A stretch of 64,000 nucleotides of DNA from Paraliobacillus ryukyuensis (GTDB lineage: Bacteria; Bacillota; Bacilli; Bacillales; Amphibacillaceae). This document shows positions 23,290 to 35,224 of this stretch, in pieces; positions within the stretch are counted from its first letter, which is position 1; each line of letters starts with the position of its first letter. A program made the translations under genes and the position numbers. The notes below the pieces were generated by a model. It made no database searches. It worked only from the letters and a program-made list of their open reading frames with translations, and was not told the DNA's origin. The stretch is taken from assembly GCF_003315295.1 (NCBI RefSeq), contig NZ_QNRI01000012.1, positions 1-64,000 on the forward strand. The letters are read 5' to 3'.

Positions 23290-24030
23290 TCACTGATATG
23301 TCACAGACTGTAGAAATAATCCATGAGCAGGTGCGGTTCTTCCAGCCTTTGTGCGGTCTTTACTAGTTAAAATCTCTACTATATCGCTAGGTTCACGTTT
23401 CCCTTTCCCAATCTCCAAAAGTGTACCTACTAAAATACGCACCATGTTATAAAGAAACCCGCTTCCTTTAAAAGTAAAAATAAGTGTATCCCTGTTCTTT
23501 TCACAAGTAGCTTGATAGATCGTCCGTACTTTACTACCTTTTACTCCAGCGTTAGCTGCACAAAAAGAGGTGAAGTCATGTTCTCCCTCAATAAAATGAC
23601 AAGCTTGTTGCATTTTTGCTAAATTCATCGTTTCACCGACATGAAAACTATAATTACGTTGGAAAACATCTTGATCTTTTGCATTTCGTACATAATAGCG
23701 ATATTCTTTAGCTGTCACATCAAATCGCGCATGAAAATCATCCGCAACTTGCTGTACAGAGGAAATAAAGATATCATTTGGTAAAAGTGCATTCAGAGCT
23801 TGTTTCCAATTGTGTTCCGGAATGGCTAAATTCGTATCAAAATGAAATGTCTGACCAATCGCATGTACCTTTGCATCTGTTCGACCCGAAGCGTGTATGC
23901 GGATCGCCTGACCTTTGTGCATTTTTCTCAAACATTTTTCAATTATTTCTTGAATCGTTACTGCATTCGGTTGAACTTGATAGCCAGCATAGGCTGTTCC
24001 ATCATAACTTACTGTCGCTAACATGCGCAT
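23290..24030 (-). CDS. truA: tRNA pseudouridine(38-40) synthase TruA
   Basis: 246 residues with the TruA active-site block ASGRTDAKVHAIGQ containing the catalytic Asp (about residue 52) and the GSGFLYNMVRILVGTLLEIG motif. It isomerises uridines 38-40 in the anticodon stem-loop. It follows ecfT with a 15-base gap, the conserved Bacillus order, so it is probably in the ecf operon transcript. Confidence 0.96.
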   Translation of the reverse strand: MRMLATVSYDGTAYAGYQVQPNAVTIQEIIEKCLRKMHKGQAIRIHASGRTDAKVHAIGQTFHFDTNLAIPEHNWKQALNALLPNDIFISSVQQVADDFHARFDVTAKEYRYYVRNAKDQDVFQRNYSFHVGETMNLAKMQQACHFIEGEHDFTSFCAANAGVKGSKVRTIYQATCEKNRDTLIFTFKGSGFLYNMVRILVGTLLEIGKGKREPSDIVEILTSKDRTKAGRTAPAHGLFLQSVTYQ

Positions 24031-24045
24031 CTTATCCTATCTCCT

Positions 24046-24843
24046 TTATGTCCGTAAGAAAAACAGTACGAGAATGACAACAGCAAAAGTAATCAGTGAA
24101 ATGATATCGATTGTTTCCATTTTTAATTCGCGTAGCTTCGTTCTTCCTTCGCCACCTTGATACCCGCGCGCCTCCATTGCCATCGCAAGTTCCTCCGCTC
24201 GCTTAAATGCACTTACGAACAATGGTACGAGTAACGGTACAACCGCTTGAATCCGATCTTTCAATGGACCTGTTCGAAAATCTACCCCTCTAGAAGCTTG
24301 TGCTTTTGAGATTTTTTCTGTTTCTTGCATCAGTGTAGGAATAAAGCGTAAGGAAATCGACATCATCAATGCTAGTTCATGTACTGGGAACTTTATTTTT
24401 TTTAACGGGTGTAATAGACTTTCAATTGCATCCGTAATCTCTATAGGAGTTGTTGTTAGCGTTAATAGAGATGTTACTAGTATCAATAGAAAGAAGCGAA
24501 ATGATATCGCAACCCCTTGAATGATCGCTCCAGAATATATCTTCAAGGCGAAAGCTTCTATTAAGACAGTTCCTTCTTTCGTTACAAATAAATGTAACAA
24601 AAATGTAAATACAATTAAAAACCATACAGGTGTTAATCCTTTAAGAATAAATATAAACCTTATCTTTGTAGCGAAAGTGACCGTTAACGCAAAGAGCGTT
24701 AACCAAGCATAACTTAGTGTTGAATTAGCAAAGAAAACAAAAATAACAAAGAAAAAGATGGTCATGATCTTTGTTCTAGGATCTAAACGATGGATGAACG
24801 AATCACTTGGTACATATTGTCCAATTAAAATACCATTATTCAT
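24046..24843 (-). CDS. ecfT: energy-coupling factor transporter membrane protein EcfT
   Basis: 265 residues with five to six hydrophobic segments and the two ECF coupling motifs with A-R-G ([10 protein letters not shown] and [11 protein letters not shown]). It joins the two ATPases to substrate-specific S-components encoded elsewhere and so powers vitamin/metal uptake. Start overlaps the end of ecfA2 by 8 bases. Confidence 0.96.
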   Translation of the reverse strand: MNNGILIGQYVPSDSFIHRLDPRTKIMTIFFFVIFVFFANSTLSYAWLTLFALTVTFATKIRFIFILKGLTPVWFLIVFTFLLHLFVTKEGTVLIEAFALKIYSGAIIQGVAISFRFFLLILVTSLLTLTTTPIEITDAIESLLHPLKKIKFPVHELALMMSISLRFIPTLMQETEKISKAQASRGVDFRTGPLKDRIQAVVPLLVPLFVSAFKRAEELAMAMEARGYQGGEGRTKLRELKMETIDIISLITFAVVILVLFFLRT

Positions 24844-25708
24844 GCTTGCTTACTCCCTTTAGTTTCGTTTTTATCTCCGTAGCTAATTCAGCCATTGTTT
24901 GTTTTCGATAAGGAATTGAAATACCAAATCGTTCCTCAATACGTCTTAGAAAATGAATGATTTCGGGCAAATCTAATTGAACAGCTTGTAATTTTTCCTT
25001 TTCTTTAAATATATCTACCGGTCTACCTTCCATATACTTCGATCCATGATCGAGGATAATCATGTGATCAGCATAACGCAGCGCATCTTCCATACTATGT
25101 GTAACTAAAATCGTCGTTAGTTTTTTTTCTTGATGTAGCTGATAAAACATATCCATGATCTGTTGTTGTCCTTTCGGATCTAGGCCTGCCGTAGGCTCAT
25201 CTAGGACTAGAACAGAAGGATCCATAGCTAGTACACCAGCTATCGCTACTCTTCGCATCTGTCCCCCACTGAGGTCAAATGGAGGCCTCTCTAATATCGC
25301 TAACGGTAAATTAACGGCAGCCATGACTTCAGGAATTCTTTTTTCAATCTCAGCTTGCGGAGTATTAAAATTACGTGGACCAAACGCAATATCTTTCTTA
25401 ATCGTTTCTTCAAATAACTGATGTTCTGGATATTGAAATACCACACCAACATGCTTGCGGAGCGATTTAATTGATGTCACCTTTTTATTAGCCATAAGGT
25501 GATAATCACCAATTTGCACTTTACCTGCCGTTGGTCGCAGTAATCCATTTAAGTGCTGAATAAGGGTTGATTTACCTGAACCAGTATGACCGACGACAGC
25601 TACAAACGAACCAGATGGAATAGTAAACGAAAGATCCTTTAATGCATGATGTTCAAAAGGGGTATTTGGTTGGTACGTATAGCTTACTTGATTGAATGAT
25701 ATGTCCAT
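24836..25708 (-). CDS. ecfA2: energy-coupling factor transporter ATPase EcfA2
   Basis: 290 residues; Walker [11 protein letters not shown] (about 38-47), signature [19 protein letters not shown], Walker [17 protein letters not shown] and H-loop TH. The C-terminal ~50 residues form the ECF-specific extension. It pairs with EcfA1; the frames overlap by 25 bases, suggesting translational coupling. Confidence 0.96.
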   Translation of the reverse strand: MDISFNQVSYTYQPNTPFEHHALKDLSFTIPSGSFVAVVGHTGSGKSTLIQHLNGLLRPTAGKVQIGDYHLMANKKVTSIKSLRKHVGVVFQYPEHQLFEETIKKDIAFGPRNFNTPQAEIEKRIPEVMAAVNLPLAILERPPFDLSGGQMRRVAIAGVLAMDPSVLVLDEPTAGLDPKGQQQIMDMFYQLHQEKKLTTILVTHSMEDALRYADHMIILDHGSKYMEGRPVDIFKEKEKLQAVQLDLPEIIHFLRRIEERFGISIPYRKQTMAELATEIKTKLKGVSKHE

Positions 25709-26523
25709 AGCTCTTCTAATAACTCCTCTTGATTTAGTGGTTGTTTACTAATAATGTTTCCATCCTTATTCAATTCGTTAGCTAACTTAGCTACAAATGG
25801 AACATCCAAACCAATCGTTTGTAACAGCGTTTCCTCTAAAAACACTTCTCTAGGTGTTGCTTCCAGATAAACTTCTCCTTGATTCATTACAATAACTTGA
25901 TCAGCTTGCGTAATTTCGTTTAAATCGTGCGTGATGGTGACTAAAGAAATACGCTCTTGTGTTCTAAGTTCATTTACGGTATCCATAATTTCTTTTCTTC
26001 CTTTTGGATCCAACATAGCTGTTGCTTCATCCAAAATAATAACTTGTGGAGAAATGGCTAAAACACCTGCAATAGCTACCCGTTGTTTTTGTCCCCCTGA
26101 TAAACGATGTGGTTCTTGCAATCGATAATCAGCCATTGCTACGGCTTTTAGGCTTTCATCTATTCGCCTAATCATTTCTCTTCTCTCAACGCCTCTATTC
26201 TCTAATCCAAATGCTACATCATCCCGAACAGTCGTACCAACAAATTGATTATCAGGGTTTTGAAAAACCATCCCCACCTTTCTTCTTATCTCCCATATGG
26301 TATCCTCATTTACTGGTAAACCATCAACAATAATTTCTCCTTTTTCGGGAGTTAACAATCCGTTTATTAATTTTGCTATTGTTGATTTCCCAGAACCATT
26401 GTGTCCAATAATGGCCACCCACTGGTCCGAAAAAATACGGAAACTAACATCCTTTAACACCCATGGCTGATCTTCACTATATCGAAAAAATACATTTCGA
26501 AATTCAATATATGCTCTGCTCAT
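25684..26523 (-). CDS. ecfA1: energy-coupling factor transporter ATPase EcfA1
   Basis: 279 residues; Walker [11 protein letters not shown], signature [19 protein letters not shown], Walker [16 protein letters not shown]. The [10 protein letters not shown] variant is typical for EcfA1. First gene of ecfA1-ecfA2-ecfT-truA; TTGGAGGAG ribosome-binding site before the ATG. Two terminators separate it from rplQ; a possible extended -10 promoter (TGATAAAAT) lies near 26643-26651. Confidence 0.96.
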   Translation of the reverse strand: MSRAYIEFRNVFFRYSEDQPWVLKDVSFRIFSDQWVAIIGHNGSGKSTIAKLINGLLTPEKGEIIVDGLPVNEDTIWEIRRKVGMVFQNPDNQFVGTTVRDDVAFGLENRGVERREMIRRIDESLKAVAMADYRLQEPHRLSGGQKQRVAIAGVLAISPQVIILDEATAMLDPKGRKEIMDTVNELRTQERISLVTITHDLNEITQADQVIVMNQGEVYLEATPREVFLEETLLQTIGLDVPFVAKLANELNKDGNIISKQPLNQEELLEELWTYHSIK

Positions 26524-26753
26524 CTATGCTCCTCCAAAAATCAACGAAATATTTCCCCGGAAATAAATATTTACTACGGGAAATGTCATTTTATAATGAA
26601 ATGGCTGTATATTACATATTATCACTGCTTTTACTTGAATATTTTATCATAGTTTCGCCGAATGATAATGCCCGATTCTGCATTTTATTGACGTATGATG
26701 TAGTGAAGAATAACTTTCTGACACATTTCAAAATTACACGTATCTAAAAGACA
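26524..26753. other. spacer upstream of ecfA1
   Basis: AT-rich spacer. On the minus strand TGATAAAAT (about 26643-26651) with TTATCA 16 bp upstream could be the ecf promoter. No gene seen; the overlapping plus-strand reading frame (26463-26747) has no ribosome-binding site and looks random. Confidence 0.4.
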
Positions 26754-26754
26754 C

Positions 26755-26793
26755 AAAAAATCCGTTGACCTTCCCCAATTGGTATGTCAACGG
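26755..26793 (-). terminator. second terminator downstream of rplQ
   Basis: On the minus strand CCGTTGAC (26786-26793) pairs with GTCAACGG (26762-26769), followed by ATTTTTT. Tandem to the stronger hairpin next to rplQ. Confidence 0.75.
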
Positions 26794-26823
26794 CAAATAA
26801 TGAATTATTTTTATTGATAGTAA

Positions 26824-26872
26824 ACAAAAAGGGCTTCGATTCACCTCTTGGAGAGATTCTGTCTAAGCCCTT
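26824..26872 (-). terminator. terminator of the alpha (rpoA-rplQ) operon
   Basis: AAGGGCTT (26865-26872 on the minus strand) pairs with AAGCCCTT (26829-26836) followed by TTTTG; the loop can form an inner CTCTCC/GAGG stem. It lies 18 bases after the rplQ stop. Confidence 0.8.
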
Positions 26873-26889
26873 ACTTCATCTGTTAATCT

Positions 26890-27243
26890 TTATACTAACT
26901 CAATTACTGCCATTTTAGCGCCATCACCGCGACGTGGTCCCAATTTCAACACACGTGTGTAACCGCCTTGACGTTCTTCATAGCGTGTAGCTATATCTGA
27001 GAATAGTTTTTGCACTACATCTTCAGTTTCGCTAGCCTCTTTGCTGTATAGATAAGAAGCTGCTTGGCGACGCGCATGAAGGTCACCACGTTTCCCTAAA
27101 GTGATCATTTTATCTACAACGGAGCGTAGTTCTTTTGCTTTTGCTTCTGTTGTTTCTAAACGTTCATGAATAATTAAGTCAGTAGCAAGACTTCGAAGTA
27201 ATGCTAAACGTACATCTGTCGTACGACCTAGTTTTCTAGCCAT
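26890..27243 (-). CDS. rplQ: 50S ribosomal protein L17
   Basis: 117 residues, standard short Bacillus L17 ([20 protein letters not shown] start; end [20 protein letters not shown]). Last gene of the ribosomal supercluster, 47 bases after rpoA, followed by two terminators. Confidence 0.98.
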   Translation of the reverse strand: MARKLGRTTDVRLALLRSLATDLIIHERLETTEAKAKELRSVVDKMITLGKRGDLHARRQAASYLYSKEASETEDVVQKLFSDIATRYEERQGGYTRVLKLGPRRGDGAKMAVIELV

Positions 27244-27290
27244 GGATTATCCCTCCCTTTTCCGAAATATCTCAAGGTGTGAAGATATGA

Positions 27291-28235
27291 CTAATCTTCT
27301 TTACGCAAGCCTAATCCTAAATCTTCAAGCTTGTGTTTCACTTCTTCTAAAGATTTTCGTCCTAAATTACGTACTTTCATCATATCTTCTTCTGATTTAT
27401 TCGCAAGTTCTTGTACTGTATTAATTCCAGCACGCTTCAAGCAGTTATAAGAACGCACGGATAAATCTAACTCTTCGATTGTCATTTCAAGTACTTTTTC
27501 TTTTTGATCTTCCTCTTTTTCGATCATGATCTCTGCATTTTGTGCCTCGTCTGTTAAACCAACAAAAATATTTAAATGTTCAGTATAGATTTTAGCACCT
27601 AACGAGATTGCCTCTTCAGGACGGATACTTCCATCTGTCCACACATCCATTGTTAACTTATCAAAGTTGGTAATTTGCCCTACACGAGTATTTTCCACTT
27701 GATAAGTAACACGAGATACTGGGGTGAAGATCGAATCAACTGGTATTACTCCAATTGGAAGATCATCATGGTTATTAGCTTCTGCTGGGCGATAACCACG
27801 GCCGCGTTCAGCAGTCATTTTCATGTTCAAGGATGCATTGCTTCCTAATGTAGCTATATGAAGATCCGGATTTAGAATCTCTACATCACTATCATACGTA
27901 ATATCCGCAGCGGTAACAACGCCTTCTCCCTGCACATCTATTTCTAATGTTTTTACTTCATCAGAATAGATTTTAAGTGCCAACTTCTTAAGGTTAAGGA
28001 TAATCGTTGTCACGTCTTCTACAACACCGTCAATCGTTGAAAATTCATGTAATGCGCCATCCATTTGTACGGATGTTACAGCAGCACCAGGAAGTGAGGA
28101 TAATAGAATACGACGCAAGGAGTTTCCTAGTGTAGTCCCATATCCACGTTCTAGTGGTTCTACGACAAACTTTCCAAATGTAGCATCATCAGCGATTTCT
28201 ACGGTTTCAATCTTTGGCTTTTCAATTTCGATCAT
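27291..28235 (-). CDS. rpoA: DNA-directed RNA polymerase alpha subunit
   Basis: 314 residues from the ATG at 28235 ([14 protein letters not shown]), equal to B. subtilis RpoA; GAAGGAGGG lies 8 bases upstream, and the longer frame begins inside it. N-terminal assembly domain with [19 protein letters not shown]; flexible linker with acidic EKEEDQKEK (about 230-240); C-terminal domain with [16 protein letters not shown] and [11 protein letters not shown] for UP-element/activator contact. Separated from rpsK by a 237-bp spacer. Confidence 0.98.
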   Translation of the reverse strand: MIEIEKPKIETVEIADDATFGKFVVEPLERGYGTTLGNSLRRILLSSLPGAAVTSVQMDGALHEFSTIDGVVEDVTTIILNLKKLALKIYSDEVKTLEIDVQGEGVVTAADITYDSDVEILNPDLHIATLGSNASLNMKMTAERGRGYRPAEANNHDDLPIGVIPVDSIFTPVSRVTYQVENTRVGQITNFDKLTMDVWTDGSIRPEEAISLGAKIYTEHLNIFVGLTDEAQNAEIMIEKEEDQKEKVLEMTIEELDLSVRSYNCLKRAGINTVQELANKSEEDMMKVRNLGRKSLEEVKHKLEDLGLGLRKED

Positions 28236-28472
28236 TAATAAACCCTCCTTCAAACGTCGAAACCCCGGTTAGAACATTCTTCTAACCGAAATTCCTCATG
28301 TAGGCAGTTCCCGTTTCTGCACTATGTTCATTCGTATACTATCATCTGTCTGTATGCGATGGTGATTAGAATGCTCAAATTCGATCCTCCGCGTTACCTG
28401 TCAACGTTTCTACTTCAAGCCATCATACCCCATTATAGACAAGTATAACAAATTCTATACGGAATCTATTTA
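28236..28472 (-). other. rpsK-rpoA spacer with hairpin
   Basis: A 237-bp spacer, long for this cluster. CGGTTAGA/TCTAACCG (28266-28288) forms a perfect 8-bp stem just upstream of the rpoA ribosome-binding site; there is no U-run, so it is more likely a leader or mRNA-processing/stability element than a terminator. Nothing else seen. Confidence 0.45.
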
Positions 28473-28862
28473 TTATACACGACGACGTTTTGGTGGGCGA
28501 CAACCATTGTGAGGAACAGGTGTTACATCAACAATGGCAGTAACTTCAATTCCAGCTGCCTGTAGTGAACGGATTGCTGCTTCACGTCCAGCTCCTGGTC
28601 CTTTTACAGTAACTTCTAAAGTTTTTATTCCGTGTTCTTGTGCACCTTTTGCAGCTGCTTCTGCAGCCATTTGTGCAGCAAATGGAGTAGATTTACGAGA
28701 ACCTTTAAAACCTAGCGCACCAGCGCTGCTCCAGCTAATCGCATTACCTTGCACATCTGTAATCGTAACAATTGTGTTGTTAAAAGTAGAGCGAATGTGT
28801 GCGACGCCAGTGTCTATATTCTTTTTCACACGTTTTTTTCGCGTATTTGTTTTACGAGCCAT
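28473..28862 (-). CDS. rpsK: 30S ribosomal protein S11
   Basis: 129 residues; conserved [34 protein letters not shown] and the end [12 protein letters not shown]. Located between rpsM and rpoA, 25 bases after rpsM. Confidence 0.98.
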   Translation of the reverse strand: MARKTNTRKKRVKKNIDTGVAHIRSTFNNTIVTITDVQGNAISWSSAGALGFKGSRKSTPFAAQMAAEAAAKGAQEHGIKTLEVTVKGPGAGREAAIRSLQAAGIEVTAIVDVTPVPHNGCRPPKRRRV

Positions 28863-28887
28863 TCGTTTAATGAACCTCCTTTATGAT

Positions 28888-29253
28888 TTATTTCTTTTTG
28901 TTAGCCATTGTCTTACGTGGGCCTTTACGTGTACGAGAGTTGTTTTTCGTCTTTTGTCCGCGGGCTGGTAAACCTCTACGATGACGAAGTCCTCTGTATG
29001 ATCCAATTTCAATTAAACGTTTGATGTTTAATGAAACTTCACGACGAAGATCACCTTCTACAGTACGATTATCAACTGCTGAACGGATTCTTGTCAATTC
29101 ATCTTCGGTTAAATCACGAACGCGTGTATCTTCAGAAACACCAGCTTCAGCTAGGATTTCTTTCGCAGCTGATTTACCAATACCATAGATATACGTTAAT
29201 GAAATTGCTACACGCTTTTCACGTGGAATATCAATACCTGCAATACGTGCCAT
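28888..29253 (-). CDS. rpsM: 30S ribosomal protein S13
   Basis: 121 residues; [20 protein letters not shown] start, IYGIGKSAA helix-hairpin-helix region, and basic C-terminal tail ([14 protein letters not shown]) that contacts tRNA. 24 bases after rpmJ. Confidence 0.98.
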   Translation of the reverse strand: MARIAGIDIPREKRVAISLTYIYGIGKSAAKEILAEAGVSEDTRVRDLTEDELTRIRSAVDNRTVEGDLRREVSLNIKRLIEIGSYRGLRHRRGLPARGQKTKNNSRTRKGPRKTMANKKK

Positions 29254-29277
29254 GTGAACTGTGCACCTCCTTAGTAT

Positions 29278-29418
<141 letters not shown>

Positions 29419-29424
29419 TTATCA

Positions 29425-29643
29425 TTATTTATAACGGTACGTAATACGTCCTCTAGTTAAATCATATGGAGAAAGTTCAACCGTCACCTTGTCTCCAGGT
29501 AAAATTCGAATAAAGTGCATACGGATCTTACCAGAAACATGAGCTAAAACGGTATGCCCATTCTCTAATTCAACTTTAAACATTGCATTCGGTAATGTGT
29601 CAGTAACAGTACCTTCTACTTCAATTGCATCGTCTTTCGCCAT
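29425..29643 (-). CDS. infA: translation initiation factor IF-1
   Basis: 72 residues, S1/OB fold ([37 protein letters not shown]). It occupies the ribosomal A site during initiation. Its start lies inside the end of the upstream KOW gene (23-base overlap), suggesting coupled translation. Confidence 0.98.
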   Translation of the reverse strand: MAKDDAIEVEGTVTDTLPNAMFKVELENGHTVLAHVSGKIRMHFIRILPGDKVTVELSPYDLTRGRITYRYK

Positions 29644-29956
29644 CGAGTTGATCTCCCTTCTTCAAATCAGTCACTACTTCATTGACAAATTTTGATATAG
29701 CAAAACGCAGCTTACCATTTGTAACGCGACCAGTTTCTAGAAGGCTATCTTTTACTTCTGGAGAGATAAAGTTCATCGGCACAACATGATTTAAGTTTTT
29801 CTTCTTTGGTCGATCATACTTTCTTTTTTCTCCATCAGCAAGTAAAGCAAAGCGATCATCAACTATATTAATTACGATAGCATACTGACCTGCTTCTCTT
29901 CCTTGTAAAATTTGAACAACTTGACCTATCTGGGGATACGAATCCGCATCATTCAA
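29621..29956 (-). CDS. KOW-domain RNA-binding protein (L14e/L6e/L27e-like, YbzG type)
   Basis: 111 residues from a TTG start with GAAGGTG 8 bases upstream. The KOW motif is about residues 9-35 ([20 protein letters not shown]). B. subtilis has a comparable small KOW gene between map and infA. It is likely ribosome- or RNA-associated, but its precise role is unknown to me. It overlaps infA by 23 bases. Upstream, where map should be, is only a remnant, so a local promoter or read-through from adk is needed. Confidence 0.85.
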   Translation of the reverse strand: MNDADSYPQIGQVVQILQGREAGQYAIVINIVDDRFALLADGEKRKYDRPKKKNLNHVVPMNFISPEVKDSLLETGRVTNGKLRFAISKFVNEVVTDLKKGDQLDGERRCN

Positions 29957-30003
29957 ACATGATCACCTTCACTTAGGGTCTTAGTATAATGTAACATACC
30001 CTT

Positions 30004-30237
30004 TTATTGTTTTAAAATATATTGAAAACAAACATATATTTTACCATGTTCTGTGACAACCGTCCAATTATCCGCAAAAGTTGTTATCTGACATATCCCG
30101 CTTTCTATCATGAAGCCAAAGAATTTTTGACTTTTTCTGCGCGAGTACACAAAAAATAAAACATCTTTACTGTATGCTTACACAAGCTGTTTATCACATG
30201 CGATATATTGGAAAGGCGGGCACCTGGTTTTGCTGAT
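30004..30237 (-). pseudogene. methionine aminopeptidase (map) remnant
   Basis: The minus strand reads SAKPGARLSNISHVI and later TTFADNWTVVTEHGKIYVCF, ending in TAA at 30004. These match the AKPGA-LS-ISHAIQ and LADNWTVVT-DGK-CAHFEHT segments of type I methionine aminopeptidase, in the right order and at the right locus (between adk and infA), but the metal-binding core between them and the N-terminal half are gone. Confidence 0.85.
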
Positions 30238-30421
30238 AATGAATCTAACTAACATTGTTAACTCATCATCTTTATTATATACATTTTCAATGTGCATGAA
30301 AACATTTGAGTTTATGCATCAATAAATTAGTATATATTAATTGTTAGTTGGTATTGATGTGCAAATAACTTTGACATAATATACATATCAATTTTCCATA
30401 AGCATTTGCACAAACTACCTA
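30238..30421. other. AT-rich spacer downstream of adk
   Basis: No gene. On the minus strand TTTTCA with a 17-bp spacer to TATAAT (about 30276-30304) could be a promoter for the infA side of the operon; the -35 is poor. Confidence 0.35.
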
Positions 30422-31087
<666 letters not shown>

Positions 31088-31107
31088 TCATTCATGGTAA
31101 TGCATCA

Positions 31108-32403
31108 TTATTTAATAAAACCTTTATAGTGTCGTTTTACTAGCTGGCTTTCTAATTGTTTCATTGTTTGCAACGCAACCCCTACAACAATTAATAAGCT
31201 AGTACCACCAATTTGTACGGATTGTGGCAAATTCGCTATGCTACCTAAAATTAATGGTAGAACGGCTACTGCAGCAAGGAATAAAGAACCAACAAATGTT
31301 AATCGGTACAGCACTCTTGTAAGATAAGTTTCTGTATTGTGACCTGGACGTATACCAGGAATATAGCCACCTTGCTTTTTAAGGTTCTCTGCCATTTGTT
31401 CTGGATTAACCTGCACAAATGAATAGAAGTAGGTGAATGCAATAATCAATGCTACATAAATCACCATTCCGATTGGTTGCGTATAATTAAAAATCGTTTC
31501 AATTGTATTTGCAACCGTTCCATCAAAAAATCCTGCAATCGTTCTCGGTGCCATGATGAAAGATACAGCAAAGATAACTGGTATAACACCTGCGGCATTC
31601 ACTTTTAATGGTAAATGAGTGGATTGACCACCAACCGTTGAACGGTTAACTAAACGTTTTGCATACTGGATCGGAATCTTACGCAAAGCTTGTTGAATGA
31701 AAATAACTGCAACAACTACCGCAAGTACTACTAATGCAATTAATGCAACAATTACGATGTTAATAAATAGATCATTACCTACATCGCCACCAAAGTATTG
31801 CTCAATCAACTGGTTAATACCATTTGGTATTGCTGCAACAATCCCTGCAAAGATGATAATGGAAATCCCATTACCCACACCATGTGAAGTAATTTGTTCA
31901 CCCAGCCACATTAGAAATGCTGTTCCACTTGTTAATACGATTGCGATGACAATATATGTCGTAATGCCTGGGTTTTCAATCAATTGACCACTAGCCAAGG
32001 CATTAAAACCAATAGACATTGCAGTTGCTTGAATGAATGCAAGAACGATAGTAGCGTATCTAGTAAATTGTGCTAGCTTACGTCTACCAACCTCACCTTG
32101 CTTTTTCCATTCCGTGAACTTTGGTACTACATCCATTTGCAATAGTTGCATAATAATGGAGGCAGTAATATAAGGCATAATCCCCATTGCAAAAATAGAG
32201 AAATTCTTCAATGCCCCGCCTCCAAATGTATTTAGGAAGCCAAATACACTTTGCTGGTCATTCATAAATCCAATTGCATCTCGATTGGTAAATGGAACAG
32301 GAATAAATGTTCCAAGTCGAAAGACAATCAGCATTAATAATGTAAAAACAATTTTGTCTCTAATATCCTTTACACGTACAAAATTGGAGATTGTACGGAA
32401 CAT
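31108..32403 (-). CDS. secY: protein translocase subunit SecY
   Basis: 431 residues with ten hydrophobic segments and typical signatures (FAMGIMPYITASIIMQLLQM in TM2; PGIRPG in the cytosolic loop before TM9). Pore of the Sec translocon with SecE (61.6 kb) and SecG. The ATG shares its A with the rplO stop (TAATG). Confidence 0.98.
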   Translation of the reverse strand: MFRTISNFVRVKDIRDKIVFTLLMLIVFRLGTFIPVPFTNRDAIGFMNDQQSVFGFLNTFGGGALKNFSIFAMGIMPYITASIIMQLLQMDVVPKFTEWKKQGEVGRRKLAQFTRYATIVLAFIQATAMSIGFNALASGQLIENPGITTYIVIAIVLTSGTAFLMWLGEQITSHGVGNGISIIIFAGIVAAIPNGINQLIEQYFGGDVGNDLFINIVIVALIALVVLAVVVAVIFIQQALRKIPIQYAKRLVNRSTVGGQSTHLPLKVNAAGVIPVIFAVSFIMAPRTIAGFFDGTVANTIETIFNYTQPIGMVIYVALIIAFTYFYSFVQVNPEQMAENLKKQGGYIPGIRPGHNTETYLTRVLYRLTFVGSLFLAAVAVLPLILGSIANLPQSVQIGGTSLLIVVGVALQTMKQLESQLVKRHYKGFIK

Positions 32404-32840
32404 TAAATCACCTCAGTTTTACCGCCCGCTGCCTCAATTGCTTCTTTAGCAGAAGCAGAGAACTTGTGAGCTTTTACAGTAAGTTTCTTTTCCATATTTC
32501 CATTTCCAAGAACTTTAATGCCGGCTTTTAGCTTACTCACTAGACCTGTTTCAAGTAAAAGCTCAGGTGTTACTTCTGTACCTTCTTCAAATTTATTTAA
32601 AGTGTCAAGATTTACAATCGCAAATTCTTTACGGTGAATGTTTGTAAATCCTCGTTTTGGTAAGCGTTGGAACAATGGCATTTGTCCACCTTCAAACCCT
32701 AGACGAACGCCACCTCCTGAACGAGCTTTCTGTCCTTTATGACCACGTCCAGATGTTTTTCCGTTACCGGAGGACATTCCACGACCTACACGATTTCGTT
32801 GTTTACGAGCTTGTGATGGTTTCAATTCATGAAGTTTCAT
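32403..32840 (-). CDS. rplO: 50S ribosomal protein L15
   Basis: 145 residues; [20 protein letters not shown] start and the Gly-rich [20 protein letters not shown]. Its stop overlaps secY by one base. Confidence 0.98.
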   Translation of the reverse strand: MKLHELKPSQARKQRNRVGRGMSSGNGKTSGRGHKGQKARSGGGVRLGFEGGQMPLFQRLPKRGFTNIHRKEFAIVNLDTLNKFEEGTEVTPELLLETGLVSKLKAGIKVLGNGNMEKKLTVKAHKFSASAKEAIEAAGGKTEVI

Positions 32841-32868
32841 GCGAGCACCTCCTCTTTGCGCTAATGTT

Positions 32869-33051
32869 TTATGCTTCTTTAACCGCTACTAGATGCGATA
32901 CTTTATCTATCATGCCTCTAACCGCAGGCGTATCTTCACGGACTACAGATTGATTGATCTTTCTTAATCCCAATGTTTGAATCGTTGCTTTTTGCACTTC
33001 AGATCTGCCGATGACACTGCGCGTGAGGGTAATTTCTAACTTTTTAGCCAT
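32869..33051 (-). CDS. rpmD: 50S ribosomal protein L30
   Basis: 60 residues; [20 protein letters not shown] and [10 protein letters not shown] are the L30 core. 28 bases before rplO; 13 bases after rpsE. Confidence 0.98.
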   Translation of the reverse strand: MAKKLEITLTRSVIGRSEVQKATIQTLGLRKINQSVVREDTPAVRGMIDKVSHLVAVKEA

Positions 33052-33064
33052 GTTATTTCCCTCC

Positions 33065-33568
33065 TTATCCTAACAGTTCTTCTACTGATTTGCCACGTAG
33101 TTTAGCTACATCTTCTGCACGTTTTAAACCAGCAAGACCATTGATTGTTGCACGAACCATGTTAATTGGTGTATTCGAGCCTAATGATTTAGAAAGAATA
33201 TCTCCAACACCTGCTAGTTCAAGTACCGCACGAACAGGTCCACCTGCAATAACTCCAGTACCTTCAGCAGCTGGTTTTAGTAAGATATTTCCCGCACCAA
33301 ATTCACCATGGATTTGATGTGGAATAGTTGTACCCACCATTGGTACAGTAACCAAGTTTTTCTTTGCATCATCGACTGCTTTTTTAATCGCGTCTGGTAC
33401 CTCTTGTGCTTTACCAGTACCAAAACCAACGTGTCCATTCTTGTCTCCAACGACTACTAATGCCGCAAAGCGGAAACGACGTCCACCTTTAACTACTTTA
33501 GCTACGCGATTAATTGTAACTACGCGTTCTTCTAAGTCTAATTTATTCGGGTCAATATTAGTACGCAA
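33065..33568 (-). CDS. rpsE: 30S ribosomal protein S5
   Basis: 167 residues; [34 protein letters not shown] and the N-terminal double-stranded-RNA-binding-like fold are intact. The KGGRRF loop, where spectinomycin-resistance changes fall, looks wild type. Confidence 0.98.
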   Translation of the reverse strand: MRTNIDPNKLDLEERVVTINRVAKVVKGGRRFRFAALVVVGDKNGHVGFGTGKAQEVPDAIKKAVDDAKKNLVTVPMVGTTIPHQIHGEFGAGNILLKPAAEGTGVIAGGPVRAVLELAGVGDILSKSLGSNTPINMVRATINGLAGLKRAEDVAKLRGKSVEELLG

Positions 33569-33588
33569 TGTATGTCCCTCCTTTTTAA

Positions 33589-33951
33589 TTAAAATTCAAG
33601 ACCTGCCTCGCGGGCAGCATCTGCTAATGCTTGAATACGTCCGTGATATAGATAACCTCCACGGTCAAAAACCACGTTGTTAAAGCCTTTTTCTTGTGCA
33701 CGAGTTGCGATTAGTTCTCCAACTTTTTTAGCAGCTTCTACGTTTCCAGTACTTTCAAGATCAAAGTCTTTCTCTACTGTTGACGCGCTTGCTAGCGTAA
33801 CACCAGCGATATCATCAATTAGTTGTGCGTAAACGTGTTTGTTTGAACGGTATACGTTTAAACGAGGACGCTCTACAGTTCCAAAAAGTGTTCGACGCAC
33901 ACGACGATGTCTTTTTTTACGTACCAAATTTTTGTCTGGCTTTGTGATCAT
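33589..33951 (-). CDS. rplR: 50S ribosomal protein L18
   Basis: 120 residues; [20 protein letters not shown] and [20 protein letters not shown] end. Binds 5S rRNA. Standard position between rplF and rpsE. Confidence 0.98.
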   Translation of the reverse strand: MITKPDKNLVRKKRHRRVRRTLFGTVERPRLNVYRSNKHVYAQLIDDIAGVTLASASTVEKDFDLESTGNVEAAKKVGELIATRAQEKGFNNVVFDRGGYLYHGRIQALADAAREAGLEF

Positions 33952-34010
33952 TTAGGTCACTCCTTTCTGCTCCCTAATCAATAATTATTGCAGTCTATTG
34001 ATTACTAACC

Positions 34011-34547
34011 TTACTTCGCTGTTTTACCTTCTTTACGACGTACTTTTTCGTTTTCATATCGGATACCTTTTCCTTTATAAGGTTCAGGTGGACGAATAGC
34101 ACGGATATTAGCAGCAACAGCTCCAACAAGTTGTTTGTCGATTCCTTTTACCACTACACGAGTGTTAGATGGAACCTCAATTTCAATTCCTTCTTGACGC
34201 TCAAGTTCAACTGGATGAGAGTAACCAGCATTAATGATAACTTTATCACCTTGTTTTTGAGCACGGTAACCTACACCTTGGATTTCTAGTGCTTTTTCAT
34301 AACCTTTGTATACACCTTCAACCATGTTTCCGATCAAGCTGCGAGTTGTACCGTGTAAAGCGCGATGCTTTTTGCTTTCGCTTGGTCTTTCAACCGTTAG
34401 CACGTTGTCTTCAATTTTAATTGTCATTTCTTCGTTTAATTGACGAGTCAATTCCCCTTTTGGACCTTTAACAGTCACTTTGTTGTTATCATTTTTGATT
34501 TCAACACCTTCAGGGATTTCAAGAATTTTAAAACCTATACGAGACAT
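34011..34547 (-). CDS. rplF: 50S ribosomal protein L6
   Basis: 178 residues with two L6 repeats and the signature [22 protein letters not shown] at the end. Preceded by rpsH by 33 bases. Confidence 0.98.
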   Translation of the reverse strand: MSRIGFKILEIPEGVEIKNDNNKVTVKGPKGELTRQLNEEMTIKIEDNVLTVERPSESKKHRALHGTTRSLIGNMVEGVYKGYEKALEIQGVGYRAQKQGDKVIINAGYSHPVELERQEGIEIEVPSNTRVVVKGIDKQLVGAVAANIRAIRPPEPYKGKGIRYENEKVRRKEGKTAK

Positions 34548-34580
34548 CTTTGGGGCACCTCCTATCCTGTTAACTTTTTA

Positions 34581-34979
34581 TTACCAAACGTATGCTAATA
34601 CTTCGCCACCAATAGCTTGCTCACGAGCTTCTTTATCTGATAGCACACCTTTTGATGTAGATACGATCGCAATTCCTAATCCGTTTAATACTTTAGGGAT
34701 TTCGTTTGCTTTCGCATAGACACGCAATCCTGGTTTACTAATTCGTTTTAGTCCAGAAATAACACGCTCTTCGTTTGTACCATATTTCAAGAATATACGA
34801 AGTACACCTTGTTTATCATCTGCAATGTATTCATAATCACGAACAAAGCCCTCACGTTTTAAGATATCTGCAATGTCATTTTTTAATTTTGATGCAGGAA
34901 GCTCTAGCTTCTCATGGCGAACCATGTTGGCGTTACGAATACGTGTTAACATATCTGCAATTGGATCTGTCATAACCAT
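34581..34979 (-). CDS. rpsH: 30S ribosomal protein S8
   Basis: 132 residues starting [18 protein letters not shown], as in B. subtilis; AAGGAGG lies 9 bases before the first ATG, which supports the longer start. C-terminal [20 protein letters not shown]. Regulator of the spc operon in E. coli; not shown in Bacillus. Confidence 0.98.
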   Translation of the reverse strand: MVMTDPIADMLTRIRNANMVRHEKLELPASKLKNDIADILKREGFVRDYEYIADDKQGVLRIFLKYGTNEERVISGLKRISKPGLRVYAKANEIPKVLNGLGIAIVSTSKGVLSDKEAREQAIGGEVLAYVW

Positions 34980-35008
34980 TAAATATTACCTCCTTCCCTA
35001 ATCGGGGT

Positions 35009-35224
<216 letters not shown>

